From an uncultured archaeon (GTDB lineage Archaea; Halobacteriota; Methanosarcinia; Methanosarcinales; Methanoperedenaceae), in contig CABMIA010000095.1 of assembly GCA_902386085.1 (NCBI GenBank), positions 1 to 8,473 on the forward strand: a stretch of 8,473 bases of DNA. The letters are read 5' to 3'. Below the pieces are notes generated by a model that was not told the DNA's origin, searched no databases, and saw nothing but the letters and a program-made list of their open reading frames with translations. Position numbers and translations under genes: made by a program. Positions 1 to 4,734 of this stretch are shown piece after piece. Position 1 is the first letter of the stretch. Each line of letters opens with the position of its first letter.

Positions 1-286
1 ACGAGGATCCATAGCCTCTTGAAGTTGTAGAACTTCCGACTTCGTCCATCGGAATACCGGCACCAGCCTCAAGCACAAGAACGCTCACCTGTATCCCTTC
101 CCTGCGCAGCCCCTGAGTTATTTCGCATACCGGCTTGGTGATGTGCCGTCTCCCCGGCGTCATCGCTATGGCTACCACATCAGGTCTTGCCGCTTCAGAG
201 AGGGTGCCGCGCTGGGCCAGGCCGCCGCCGCGCCCCAGTCCCATTGCCTCCCTGCAATCCACTAACTGTGTATCTCTTCCGATCAT
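1..286 (-). CDS. mcrC: McrC, methyl-coenzyme M reductase operon/activation protein C (3' part cut off by window edge)
   Basis: The first 95 residues of an McrC-family protein are visible. McrC is encoded in many mcr operons and is linked to the ATP-dependent activation of methyl-coenzyme M reductase, the last enzyme of methanogenesis and the first of reverse methanogenesis; it is cytoplasmic. Family hallmarks seen are an N-terminal VDCREAMG segment, a Gly-rich [13 protein letters not shown] stretch (about residues 16-28), and the very conserved [14 protein letters not shown] block (about 44-57) followed by [14 protein letters not shown]. The start at 286 gives [13 protein letters not shown], which lines up with my memory of McrC N-termini. 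An in-frame ATG at 313 would add nine residues but has no ribosome site. The ATG overlaps the stop of the upstream bacterioferritin-like gene (ATGA), so translation is probably coupled. Whether mcrG/mcrA follow outside the window is unknown. A McrC paralogue (methanogenesis marker 7 type) is the main alternative, thought less likely. Confidence 0.88.
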   Translation of the reverse strand, partial: MIGRDTQLVDCREAMGLGRGGGLAQRGTLSEAARPDVVAIAMTPGRRHITKPVCEITQGLRREGIQVSVLVLEAGAGIPMDEVGSSTTSRGYGSS

Positions 287-702
287 TTCCTTATTCCAAG
301 CGTGGTCTCCCATGTATCGGCATGGCCTTCCTCATCCGAGAGGATTTCTTCAAGCATGAGCCTCGTCACAGGATCATTCTCTTCGATTGCAAGTTTGATA
401 TGCTCTTTATATTGTTTTATTGCCCCGTTCTCTTTCGCGAGGTCGTCCTGTATCATTTTCTTGAGGTCGCCGCCTTCTACTATCATGGATGGTTTCTTTG
501 TCGGTACGCCGCCCAGGTAATTTATGCGCTCGCCCAGCTTTTCTGCATGTTTCATTTCGTCCTTTGCCGTGTTCTTGAAGATATCAAGGATCTCCGGGCT
601 CTCCATTCCTTCCCCCTCATAATGGTGCTTCATGTATTGTATTATTGCGCTCAATTCATCTTCACGGTCTTTGTTCAGTGCGTCAATTATTTTATTACTC
701 AT
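283..702 (-). CDS. Bacterioferritin-like di-iron protein (ferritin superfamily)
   Basis: This 139-aa four-helix-bundle protein is probably a cytoplasmic ferroxidase that stores or detoxifies iron. All six positions of a bacterioferritin di-iron centre can be placed: E16, E49 and H52 (DEMKHAEK), E91, E124 and H127 ([10 protein letters not shown]). The spacing matches E. coli bacterioferritin E18/E51/H54/E94/E127/H130. Met50 sits where bacterioferritin has its haem-ligating Met52, so haem binding at a subunit interface is possible but not shown. At 139 residues it is slightly shorter than classical bacterioferritin (about 155-160). The start is well supported by an AAGGGAGGAG ribosome site just before the ATG. 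The gene lies 53 nt downstream of the AhpD-like gene; this gap contains a TATA-like TTAAATACTT, so an internal promoter is possible. Its stop overlaps the mcrC start by 4 nt. The protein could also be annotated as a DPS/rubrerythrin-like protein, but the metal pattern favours bacterioferritin. Confidence 0.85.
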   Translation of the reverse strand: MSNKIIDALNKDREDELSAIIQYMKHHYEGEGMESPEILDIFKNTAKDEMKHAEKLGERINYLGGVPTKKPSMIVEGGDLKKMIQDDLAKENGAIKQYKEHIKLAIEENDPVTRLMLEEILSDEEGHADTWETTLGIRK

Positions 703-755
703 AACTCCTCCCTTGTAATATCATTATTGATACGAAAGTATTTAACTTTTTTAGT

Positions 756-1151
756 TTATCTCGATCTTCTGCCTGGGGCGCATCCATGTCCAGATTGCCC
801 TTCTTTGCCCTGCAGCAGGTTCAACGCCTGCCTGCATGCGGCAACACCCGGCGCACCTGACGTGATGAAAATGACGTTCATTGTTTCCATTATCTCTTCT
901 TTCGTGGCGCCGTGGTTCAATGCACTCCTCATCTGGGATACGCAGCAGGGTTCGCACCTCTGCGCCGCCATGACGGCCAGCGACATGAGGACTTTTACTT
1001 TTGCAGGAAGCGCACCGTCTTCCTGGATGCCGTCATCACATTTTTTGTAATGTTCAAATAACTCTGGGTTCATTTCTCCCATCATGTTCATGATCTCCGG
1101 GGTAAACCCCATTTTATCATCGATGCTTTCGATTACTTTCTTAGGTTCCAT
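756..1151 (-). CDS. Carboxymuconolactone decarboxylase/AhpD-like protein with CxxC motif
   Basis: This 131-aa all-helical protein belongs to the carboxymuconolactone decarboxylase (CMD)/AhpD superfamily, which includes thiol-based peroxide-reducing proteins. The core helix carries C66-E-P-C69 followed by a third Cys at 70, with the typical downstream [16 protein letters not shown] segment. In AhpD the motif is ExxCxxCxxxH; here A63 replaces the Glu and Q73 replaces the His, so the classical proton relay is not conserved and the activity is uncertain. The polar tail contains a lone Cys in a GHGCAPG context. The start at 1151 was chosen because an ACAGGAGAT ribosome site lies about 8 nt upstream; an ATG at 1184 would add 11 residues, overlap the preceding gene and lack such a site. 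It sits between two di-iron proteins, with 16 nt to the upstream rubrerythrin-like gene, so a redox-defence role is inferred from context. Confidence 0.82.
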   Translation of the reverse strand: MEPKKVIESIDDKMGFTPEIMNMMGEMNPELFEHYKKCDDGIQEDGALPAKVKVLMSLAVMAAQRCEPCCVSQMRSALNHGATKEEIMETMNVIFITSGAPGVAACRQALNLLQGKEGQSGHGCAPGRRSR

Positions 1152-1167
1152 GGTATTATCTCCTGTA

Positions 1168-1572
1168 TTAAGATTGTTTATCATTGCTTTGATTTAATTC
1201 TTTTCCTAATTTTGAAAGAACTTTTTTTATTCCCGTCTTATGCCTTGTTTCATCAAGCAGCGCCTTCTCAAAAAATTCGAAAGCATTATCATGGCCTTCT
1301 GCCTGCGCTATTTTTGCAGCTTCTGCCTTATCGCTCTCGGCTTTAATTTCCTTGGCAAGCATCATTACAAGATTTGTTCTGGTATCTTTGATCTTGCCAA
1401 GAAGTGTTGCGAATTCGGCTGCATGGCGTGCTTCGTCCATTGCGACATTTAACAGATACGCTGCAATCTCTGAGTGACCTTCCTCTTCAGCTCTTCTGGA
1501 CATTGCAAGATATAGCGCTATGTCGTTGGATTCGGAGTCGAATGTTTTTTCAAGTATCTCAATCGTCTGCAC
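1168..1572 (-). CDS. Rubrerythrin-like di-iron protein without rubredoxin domain
   Basis: This 134-aa ferritin-superfamily protein shows two EXXH helices. Candidate di-iron ligands are E14, E47 and H50 ([10 protein letters not shown]), E79 (or E75), and E108 and H111 ([10 protein letters not shown]). No Cys-rich rubredoxin domain follows, so it is an 'erythrin' type protein; its likely roles are peroxide reduction or iron handling in the cytoplasm. The start is GTG at 1572, preceded by GGTGGG; no ATG is available in this frame before an upstream TAA, so this start is close to forced. The gene overlaps the end of a 37-aa short ORF (1559-1672) by 14 nt and may depend on translation of that ORF, whose ribosome site is much stronger. 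It leads a compact series with the AhpD-like and bacterioferritin-like genes. Confidence 0.82.
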   Translation of the reverse strand: MQTIEILEKTFDSESNDIALYLAMSRRAEEEGHSEIAAYLLNVAMDEARHAAEFATLLGKIKDTRTNLVMMLAKEIKAESDKAEAAKIAQAEGHDNAFEFFEKALLDETRHKTGIKKVLSKLGKELNQSNDKQS

Positions 1573-1672
1573 TTTCCCACCTGCTGCATATCTGCAATTT
1601 TTTTAGAGACTCTGTATGTTTTTCGAGGGCTGGTTTCAAAACAAATTTTGCCTTTTTTGTATGATATATCAC
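1559..1672 (-). CDS. Short ORF (37 aa), possible leader peptide upstream of the rubrerythrin-like gene
   Basis: A GTG-initiated 37-codon ORF has one of the strongest ribosome sites in the window (AAGGAGGAGG, 4 nt before the GTG). The product begins MIYHTKKAKFVLKP, is Lys-rich and basic in its first two thirds, and ends with a Cys-x-x-Trp and an acidic tail. It has no membrane segment or motif I recognise. Its TGA lies inside the start region of the rubrerythrin-like gene (14-nt overlap), so it could couple translation or act as a regulatory leader. A remnant of a longer gene is also possible. The support is the ribosome site and position only; homology was not checked. Confidence 0.45.
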   Translation of the reverse strand: MIYHTKKAKFVLKPALEKHTESLKKLQICSRWESADD

Positions 1673-1707
1673 ACTACCTCCTCCTTGGATGTCAGTATGC
1701 TTTCATA

Positions 1708-1737
1708 AGTAATAAGCGATGCGGTAAACAGTAATAA
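1708..1737 (-). promoter_or_regulatory. Direct repeat pair in the putative promoter region of the redox operon
   Basis: Two identical 8-bp copies of AGTAATAA (plus strand, 1708-1715 and 1730-1737) are spaced 22 bp start to start, about two helical turns. They lie 35-65 bp upstream of the short ORF that leads into the rubrerythrin-like gene. Read on the minus strand each is TTATTACT, so either could serve as a weak TATA-like element, or the pair could be a regulator's half-sites. No protein is identified. Confidence 0.3.
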
Positions 1738-1740
1738 ATG

Positions 1741-1786
1741 TGAAAATAAAAATAGGATTTCAGGAGTCTTGAACACCGGGAAATCC
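1741..1786 (-). terminator. Putative terminator after the 59-aa gene
   Basis: On the minus strand, GGATTT (1786-1781) and AAATCC (1760-1755) can pair across a 20-nt loop and are followed directly by a T-rich run (TATTTTTATTTT, 1754-1743). A stem before a T tract fits archaeal transcription termination. It starts 26 nt past the stop of the 59-aa gene and would separate it from the redox operon. A second possible helix (1767-1773 with 1805-1811) competes with it. The stem is short, so confidence is limited. Confidence 0.4.
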
Positions 1787-1812
1787 GATATAGATCGTCA
1801 TTATTTCAAGAA

Positions 1813-1992
1813 TTATAATTTAACGATTCCTGCATTCCCGCTGCCTTTTAAAATAGCAACGTATTCGTCGATAAATATGTCGCGCATATTTTCGAGCAGA
1901 AAAATGTTCCTCGTACACAACATCACTTTATTTGCTGTGAGCCGCAAAGGATCGCATTTTTCCATCCAAAGGACTACCTCATTTGATTCCAT
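1813..1992 (-). CDS. Hypothetical small protein (59 aa)
   Basis: This short gene reads MESNEVVLWMEKCDPLRL and onwards for 59 residues. It has a textbook ribosome site: AAGGAG ends 8 nt before the ATG at 1992. The product contains two Cys (C13 and C27), a mixed hydrophobic/charged central segment resembling a strand-helix (KVMLCTRNIFLLENMRDIF) and a short Gly-rich end. There is no transmembrane helix or signal peptide. I do not recognise the family. It is the first gene downstream of the 7-1-7 palindrome and TATA-like box, so it is probably the gene most directly controlled by that site. The plus-strand reading of this stretch has no comparable start signal, so the minus-strand call is preferred. 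Confidence 0.65.
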   Translation of the reverse strand: MESNEVVLWMEKCDPLRLTANKVMLCTRNIFLLENMRDIFIDEYVAILKGSGNAGIVKL

Positions 1993-2021
1993 CCATTCAT
2001 CTCCTTGATACCTTTAGTCTC

Positions 2022-2038
2022 ATCATAATTATTATGAT
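2022..2038 (-). promoter_or_regulatory. Perfect palindrome resembling a Fur/PerR/Zur 7-1-7 operator
   Basis: ATCATAAT-T-ATTATGAT is a perfect inverted repeat with 8-bp arms and one central base. Its core TCATAAT-N-ATTATGA has the 7-1-7 layout of Fur-family boxes: Fur TGATAATNATTATCA, PerR TTATAATNATTATAA, Zur TCGTAATNATTACGA in Bacillus. It differs from the PerR form only at the second base of each arm. It lies between the TATA-like box at 2040-2047 and the expected start of the minus-strand transcript, where binding would block transcription. An archaeal DtxR-type or unrelated regulator could also bind such a site. Confidence 0.5.
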
Positions 2039-2039
2039 T

Positions 2040-2047
2040 ATTATATA
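2040..2047 (-). promoter_or_regulatory. TATA-like box for the 59-aa gene
   Basis: On the minus strand this reads TATATAAT with A-rich sequence just upstream, as expected for an archaeal TBP/TFB promoter. Transcription would start about 25 nt downstream, near 2019, leaving a leader of roughly 25 nt with the AAGGAG ribosome site. The whole 2040-2135 region is extremely AT-rich, so other TATA-like words are present. Confidence 0.4.
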
Positions 2048-2185
2048 CATTTATATTACGGATATATATAATTTACGATTGTAATCTGAATAAAATAATA
2101 TATATTTAATATTCAAATAATATCTTTTTTATACCGGTGCATCGAATCCAAAATTTAATCACTCAAGAGATGCATTGTTTTGAGC

Positions 2186-2566
2186 ATGTTTGTAACAGAT
2201 TTAGAGAATTGTAAAGAATTCACAGCAGGAGATGGTTCACTCCTGCGTGAACTCCTGCACCCGGACAAAGCAGATCTGGCTATTCGATACAGTTTAGCTC
2301 ATGCAACAGTAAAGCCCGGTCAAACTTCAAAGCCGCATAAGTTAAAAACCACCGAAGTATACTACATCCTGGAGGGCGAAGGCATAATGCATATTGACAG
2401 CGAAGCTGCAAGAATATATCCAGGGCAGGCGGTTTATATTCCACCGGATTCGCGGCAGTATATCCATAACACAGGGAATATAGATTTGAAATTCCTGTGC
2501 ATAGTGGATCCTGCCTGGCGGAAACAGGATGAAAAGATATCCTCAAAATACTTGTTAGAGCACTAA
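2186..2566 (+). CDS. Cupin-domain protein (RmlC-like, depleted metal site)
   Basis: This 126-aa single-domain cupin is likely cytoplasmic; its substrate cannot be told. Cupin motif 1 is seen at G45-x5-H51-K-L53-x3-E57-x6-G64 (PHKLKTTEVYYILEGEG), and motif 2 at G80-x5-P86-P-D88 ending Q91-x2-H94-N95. Of the usual four metal ligands (HxH, E, H), H51 and E57 are present but L53 and Q91 replace the other two His; H94 might substitute from a shifted position. Related small cupins with an H-x-L motif are, as far as I recall, common in archaea. The start at ATG 2186 is chosen over a TTG at 2180. No clear ribosome site precedes it, so the mRNA may have a short leader; a TATA-like TTTTTTATA lies at about 2125-2133. 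It is divergent from the 59-aa gene and shares the AT-rich region with the palindrome. Confidence 0.85.
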   Translation: MFVTDLENCKEFTAGDGSLLRELLHPDKADLAIRYSLAHATVKPGQTSKPHKLKTTEVYYILEGEGIMHIDSEAARIYPGQAVYIPPDSRQYIHNTGNIDLKFLCIVDPAWRKQDEKISSKYLLEH

Positions 2567-2590
2567 TAATTGAGAGAAGTTTACGGAGCT

Positions 2591-2601
2591 AAGGAGGGGG
2601 G
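2591..2601 (+). other. Orphan strong Shine-Dalgarno-like tract
   Basis: AAGGAGGGGGG is a near-ideal ribosome site but no ATG, GTG or TTG follows at a usable distance. The next in-frame ATG is at 2625, 23 nt further on. The frame between them is open, beginning with GTA directly after the tract, which suggests a gene start lost by mutation or a chance purine tract. Confidence 0.35.
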
Positions 2602-2624
2602 TAGAAAAATTAAAAATAACATTT

Positions 2625-2699
2625 ATGATAACATCGACTATTTGCAGCAGGGATTTAATAGATAATGATGTATACTCGATACCCTGGATAAACATATGA
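2625..2699 (+). CDS. Doubtful short ORF (24 aa)
   Basis: ATG-initiated 24-codon frame (MITSTICSRDLIDNDVYSIP and on) whose stop overlaps the ATG of the next short ORF as ATGA. Its only ribosome-site candidate is the tract at 2591-2601, too far for normal use. No motif recognised. The overlap and order are suggestive, but it may be chance or a gene remnant. Confidence 0.2.
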   Translation: MITSTICSRDLIDNDVYSIPWINI

Positions 2700-2776
2700 A
2701 CGGTAAGGCAGATTTCGGAAGATTGATCGGAAGTTTAATGGCTGCAGGATTATTTATTGAAAAAGTCTTCGGGTAA
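2696..2776 (+). CDS. Doubtful short ORF (26 aa) just upstream of the HIT gene
   Basis: A 26-codon frame encodes MNGKADFGRLIGSLMAAGLF followed by a short charged end. It looks like an amphipathic or weakly hydrophobic helix. It begins in an ATGA overlap with the preceding short ORF and stops 8 nt before the HIT gene, so it could be part of a short-peptide leader series. It lacks its own ribosome site. The frame is open upstream back to a TGA at 2666 without any start codon, so a decayed longer gene is the main alternative. Confidence 0.3.
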   Translation: MNGKADFGRLIGSLMAAGLFIEKVFG

Positions 2777-2784
2777 GAGATTTT

Positions 2785-3132
2785 ATGGACGGCGACTGTA
2801 TTTTCTGCAGGATTGTAAAGGGGGAATCCCCAGCGAAATTCGTTTATAAAGATGAGGACTTTGTCGCTTTTTATGATATAAGACCCTCCGCACCTGTGCA
2901 TGTGCTGCTGGTACCGGCTGAGCATATTGAAAGCATTAATTCCGTAGAAGAGAGGCATGGCAGGGTCATCTCGAAAATGGTCCTGAAAGCAAAAGTCATC
3001 GCGAGGCAACTGGGCATAGCTGACAGCGGCTATAAGCTGGTGATAAACGTAGGCAGGGGCGCAGGCCAGATAGTATTCCACCTGCATATCCATCTCATCG
3101 GAGGATGGAGCAAAGAAAAAGATGAGAACTAA
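2785..3132 (+). CDS. HIT-family (HINT-like) nucleotide-binding hydrolase
   Basis: This 115-aa histidine-triad protein probably hydrolyses nucleoside phosphoramidates or related nucleotide conjugates in the cytoplasm. The family signature H99-L-H101-I-H103-L-I is present ([10 protein letters not shown]), with H101 the expected nucleophile by comparison with HINT1. The N-terminus has C5-x2-C8 ([11 protein letters not shown]), which in HINT-type proteins helps bind zinc, followed by the usual [18 protein letters not shown] block. Length is normal for the family. Only a weak purine-rich ribosome site (GGGTAAGAG) precedes the ATG. The 3' end overlaps the start of the cbiA/cfbB frame by 11 nt, so the two are probably co-transcribed; a functional link is not evident. 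Confidence 0.92.
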   Translation: MDGDCIFCRIVKGESPAKFVYKDEDFVAFYDIRPSAPVHVLLVPAEHIESINSVEERHGRVISKMVLKAKVIARQLGIADSGYKLVINVGRGAGQIVFHLHIHLIGGWSKEKDEN

Positions 3133-4453
3133 AGCGGTCCTGGTCGCAGGCACGGGCAGCGGTGTCGGAAAAACCACAGTAGCCCTTGGCCTTATGGCGG
3201 CTCTGGGTAAAAAATATAAAGTGCAGCCTTTCAAGGTCGGGCCGGATTTCATAGACCCCACACACCACTAACAGATATGCGGCAGGCCATCGAGAAATCT
3301 CGATAGCTACATAATGGGGGAAGAAGGCGTGCTAGAGACGTTCTCGCGTGCCTCGATGGGTGCGGATTTTAACATAATAGAAGGAGTGATGGGGCTTTTT
3401 GACGGCGTTGACGCTACAGAGATCGCAAGTTCAGCCCATATTGCCAAAATCCTGAATGTGCCAGTGGTGCTCGTTATTGATGCCCATGGTGTGTCGCGCA
3501 GCATCGCTGCAATGGTGAAGGGCTTTGCGGATTTTGATGATGTCAATATCCAGGGCATAATCCTGAACAATGCGGGAAGTGAAAGGCACATCAAGCTCAT
3601 TAAGGAATCGATTCTGTGCGCGGAGATAAAAATCCCGGTTATCGGAGCGCTCCCGAAATCCAGGGAAATCTCGATTCCATCACGGCATCTTGGTCTTCAT
3701 ATGGCAGGTGAAAATAAATATGACATAAAAGTCCTTTCTGATTTTATTGAGAAAAATATCGACCTGGAATCTGTGAAAATGATAGCGAACGGTTTTATTG
3801 CACCGCAAAGAGAATTTAATGAACCCGATGAAAAATTTGCTGCCAGGGTCGGCATCGCCTTGGACAGCGCGTTTTGCTTCTATTATCTGGATGCTTTTGA
3901 TGCCCTGAGGACATCAGGGGCCGAGCTTATTTTTTTCAGCCCGATGTGTGATGCGCTGCCGGAGGTGGATGGTATTTATATGGGCGGAGGATATCCTGAG
4001 CTTCACGTAAAGGAACTTTGCGCATCCAGGACGCGTGACCAGATAAAAAAGGCCGCGGATAGCGGGATGCCGGTTTACGGCGAATGTGGGGCGCTGCTTT
4101 ATTTGAACGAGAGCCTGGAGACGGACAGGACTTACAGGATGGCGGGCGTCCTCGGCGCACGTTCGAGGATGACTGGCAAGCTCCAGGCGCTTGGGTATAC
4201 CGAGGCTGAAGTTACATGCGATTCGCCCCTGGCTAAAAGAGGAAGAATAATCAGGGGTCATGAGTTTCATTATTCGGTTACGGAATGCGATAGAGATGCA
4301 AGGTTCGTGTATAAATTGAGGAGGGGAAAAGGTATCAGCGACGGTAAGGACGGGCTTATGGAGCACAATACGATGGCGAGTTATATGCATACGCATCCAG
4401 CCTCAGTTTCATTTAATGAATTCCTGAGAATTTGCTGTAAATTTAAGAGGTAG
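3122..4453 (+). pseudogene. cbiA/cfbB: Cobyrinate / Ni-sirohydrochlorin a,c-diamide synthase (CbiA/CfbB) interrupted by an in-frame TAA
   Basis: The full frame (443 sense positions plus stop, normal for CbiA) encodes the ATP- and glutamine-dependent enzyme that amidates side chains a and c of cobyrinate (cobalamin) or Ni-sirohydrochlorin (coenzyme F430). The N-terminal domain starts [19 protein letters not shown] with the Walker A at residues 10-18, then [12 protein letters not shown] (38-49). Codon 50 is TAA (3269-3271), and the same frame resumes at once with QICGRPSRNLDSY, family-typical sequence. The C-terminal glutaminase domain is intact: YMGGGYPELH, catalytic Cys322 in GECGALLYL, and the YMHTHPAS motif with H423 and H425. 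No frame shift is needed, so the change is a substitution, probably from a Ser, Tyr or similar codon. TAA is not the pyrrolysine codon. The alternatives are sequencing error, true nonsense mutation, or readthrough. In an mcr-bearing organism CfbB would be essential unless another copy exists. Confidence 0.85.
3314..4453 (+). CDS. Intact downstream part of CbiA/CfbB (379 aa) if translation restarts
   Basis: After the TAA the first start codon in frame is ATG 3314 (MGEEGVLETFSRASMGADF). A product from here would keep the rest of the ATPase domain and all of the glutaminase domain (Cys at local residue 258) but lose the Walker A P-loop, so it should not bind ATP or work alone. No ribosome site precedes this ATG, which argues against an evolved second gene. 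This is the frame an automatic gene caller would report. Confidence 0.5.
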   Translation: MGEEGVLETFSRASMGADFNIIEGVMGLFDGVDATEIASSAHIAKILNVPVVLVIDAHGVSRSIAAMVKGFADFDDVNIQGIILNNAGSERHIKLIKESILCAEIKIPVIGALPKSREISIPSRHLGLHMAGENKYDIKVLSDFIEKNIDLESVKMIANGFIAPQREFNEPDEKFAARVGIALDSAFCFYYLDAFDALRTSGAELIFFSPMCDALPEVDGIYMGGGYPELHVKELCASRTRDQIKKAADSGMPVYGECGALLYLNESLETDRTYRMAGVLGARSRMTGKLQALGYTEAEVTCDSPLAKRGRIIRGHEFHYSVTECDRDARFVYKLRRGKGISDGKDGLMEHNTMASYMHTHPASVSFNEFLRICCKFKR

Positions 4454-4509
4454 GAGTACATATCTTCCCTTAATCTTTTATAGCGGCAAGAAAGGAAATT
4501 ATAACCTGC

Positions 4510-4528
4510 AATAATTTCACAAATTATT
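4510..4528 (+). promoter_or_regulatory. Perfect inverted repeat overlapping a TATA-like box
   Basis: AATAATTT-CAC-AAATTATT is a perfect inverted repeat with 8-bp arms and a 3-nt centre. Its right arm runs into the TATA-like box at 4526-4533, so a bound regulator would compete with TBP. It precedes the short ORF-chaperone-protease operon. It could instead be a weak terminator of the cbiA/cfbB transcript, but no T run follows it. Confidence 0.4.
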
Positions 4529-4533
4529 TATAG
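4526..4533 (+). promoter_or_regulatory. TATA-like box for the chaperone-protease operon
   Basis: ATTTATAG with an A/T-rich upstream flank resembles an archaeal TATA element. Transcription would begin near 4555, giving a leader of about 50 nt before the GTG at 4609. That leader could form a short hairpin: TAGCG (4563-4567) pairs with CGCTA (4576-4580), or GCGA (4565-4568) with TCGC (4573-4576). Confidence 0.4.
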
Positions 4534-4608
4534 TAGTTCTGTTTTTAGCCAGTTGAGTTAGTTAGCGAAGAGTCGCGCTATAATTCAAGTATGGTAGGAG
4601 GAAATGGT

Positions 4609-4734
4609 GTGGAAAAACGCATATCCCGCAATAGGATAAGAAGTATCAATAACGGGAATTTTAAATATATTTTTTGCCTCTTCTCTTCCAGAAAAAGCAG
4701 TGTCCTGCCATACAAACTGGAAGGGTGCGCATGA
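4609..4734 (+). CDS. Short ORF (41 aa) coupled to the SurA-like gene
   Basis: A GTG-initiated 41-codon frame has an AGGAGG ribosome site 7 nt upstream and ends in an ATGA overlap with the start of the SurA-like gene. The product is strongly basic (VEKRISRNRIRSINNGNFKY at the start) with a short aromatic/hydrophobic stretch (YIFCLFSS) and two Cys. I recognise no family. An in-frame ATG at 4591 would add six residues but would precede the ribosome site. It may be a coupling leader or a real small protein; the spacing of both ends argues against chance. Confidence 0.45.
   Translation: MEKRISRNRIRSINNGNFKYIFCLFSSRKSSVLPYKLEGCA

Noticed and set aside
187..1050. Long 287-codon plus-strand open frame
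   Set aside because: It lies antisense over three well-supported minus-strand genes (mcrC start, bacterioferritin-like, AhpD-like) whose proteins show clear family motifs and ribosome sites; its own translation is Cys/Phe/Leu-rich nonsense.
1769..2008. 79-codon plus-strand open frame
   Set aside because: No ribosome site, and it is antisense to the 59-aa gene, which has an AAGGAG site at ideal spacing.
2040..2135. AT-rich tract as a replication origin or CRISPR leader
   Set aside because: No origin recognition box-like repeats and no direct-repeat array were seen; a divergent promoter region explains it.
2638..3261. 207-codon minus-strand open frame
   Set aside because: It is the reverse of the HIT gene and the start of cbiA/cfbB, both certain from motifs.
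3269..3271. TAA as a pyrrolysine or selenocysteine codon
   Set aside because: Pyrrolysine uses TAG and selenocysteine TGA; the residue expected here in CbiA proteins is not of special function, so genetic-code expansion is not a good explanation.
4674..4730. 19-residue N-terminal extension of the SurA-like protein from a TTG start
   Set aside because: It would place a polar segment before the membrane helix, has no ribosome site, and overlaps a separate short ORF; ATG 4731 has a purine-rich site and fits a signal anchor.
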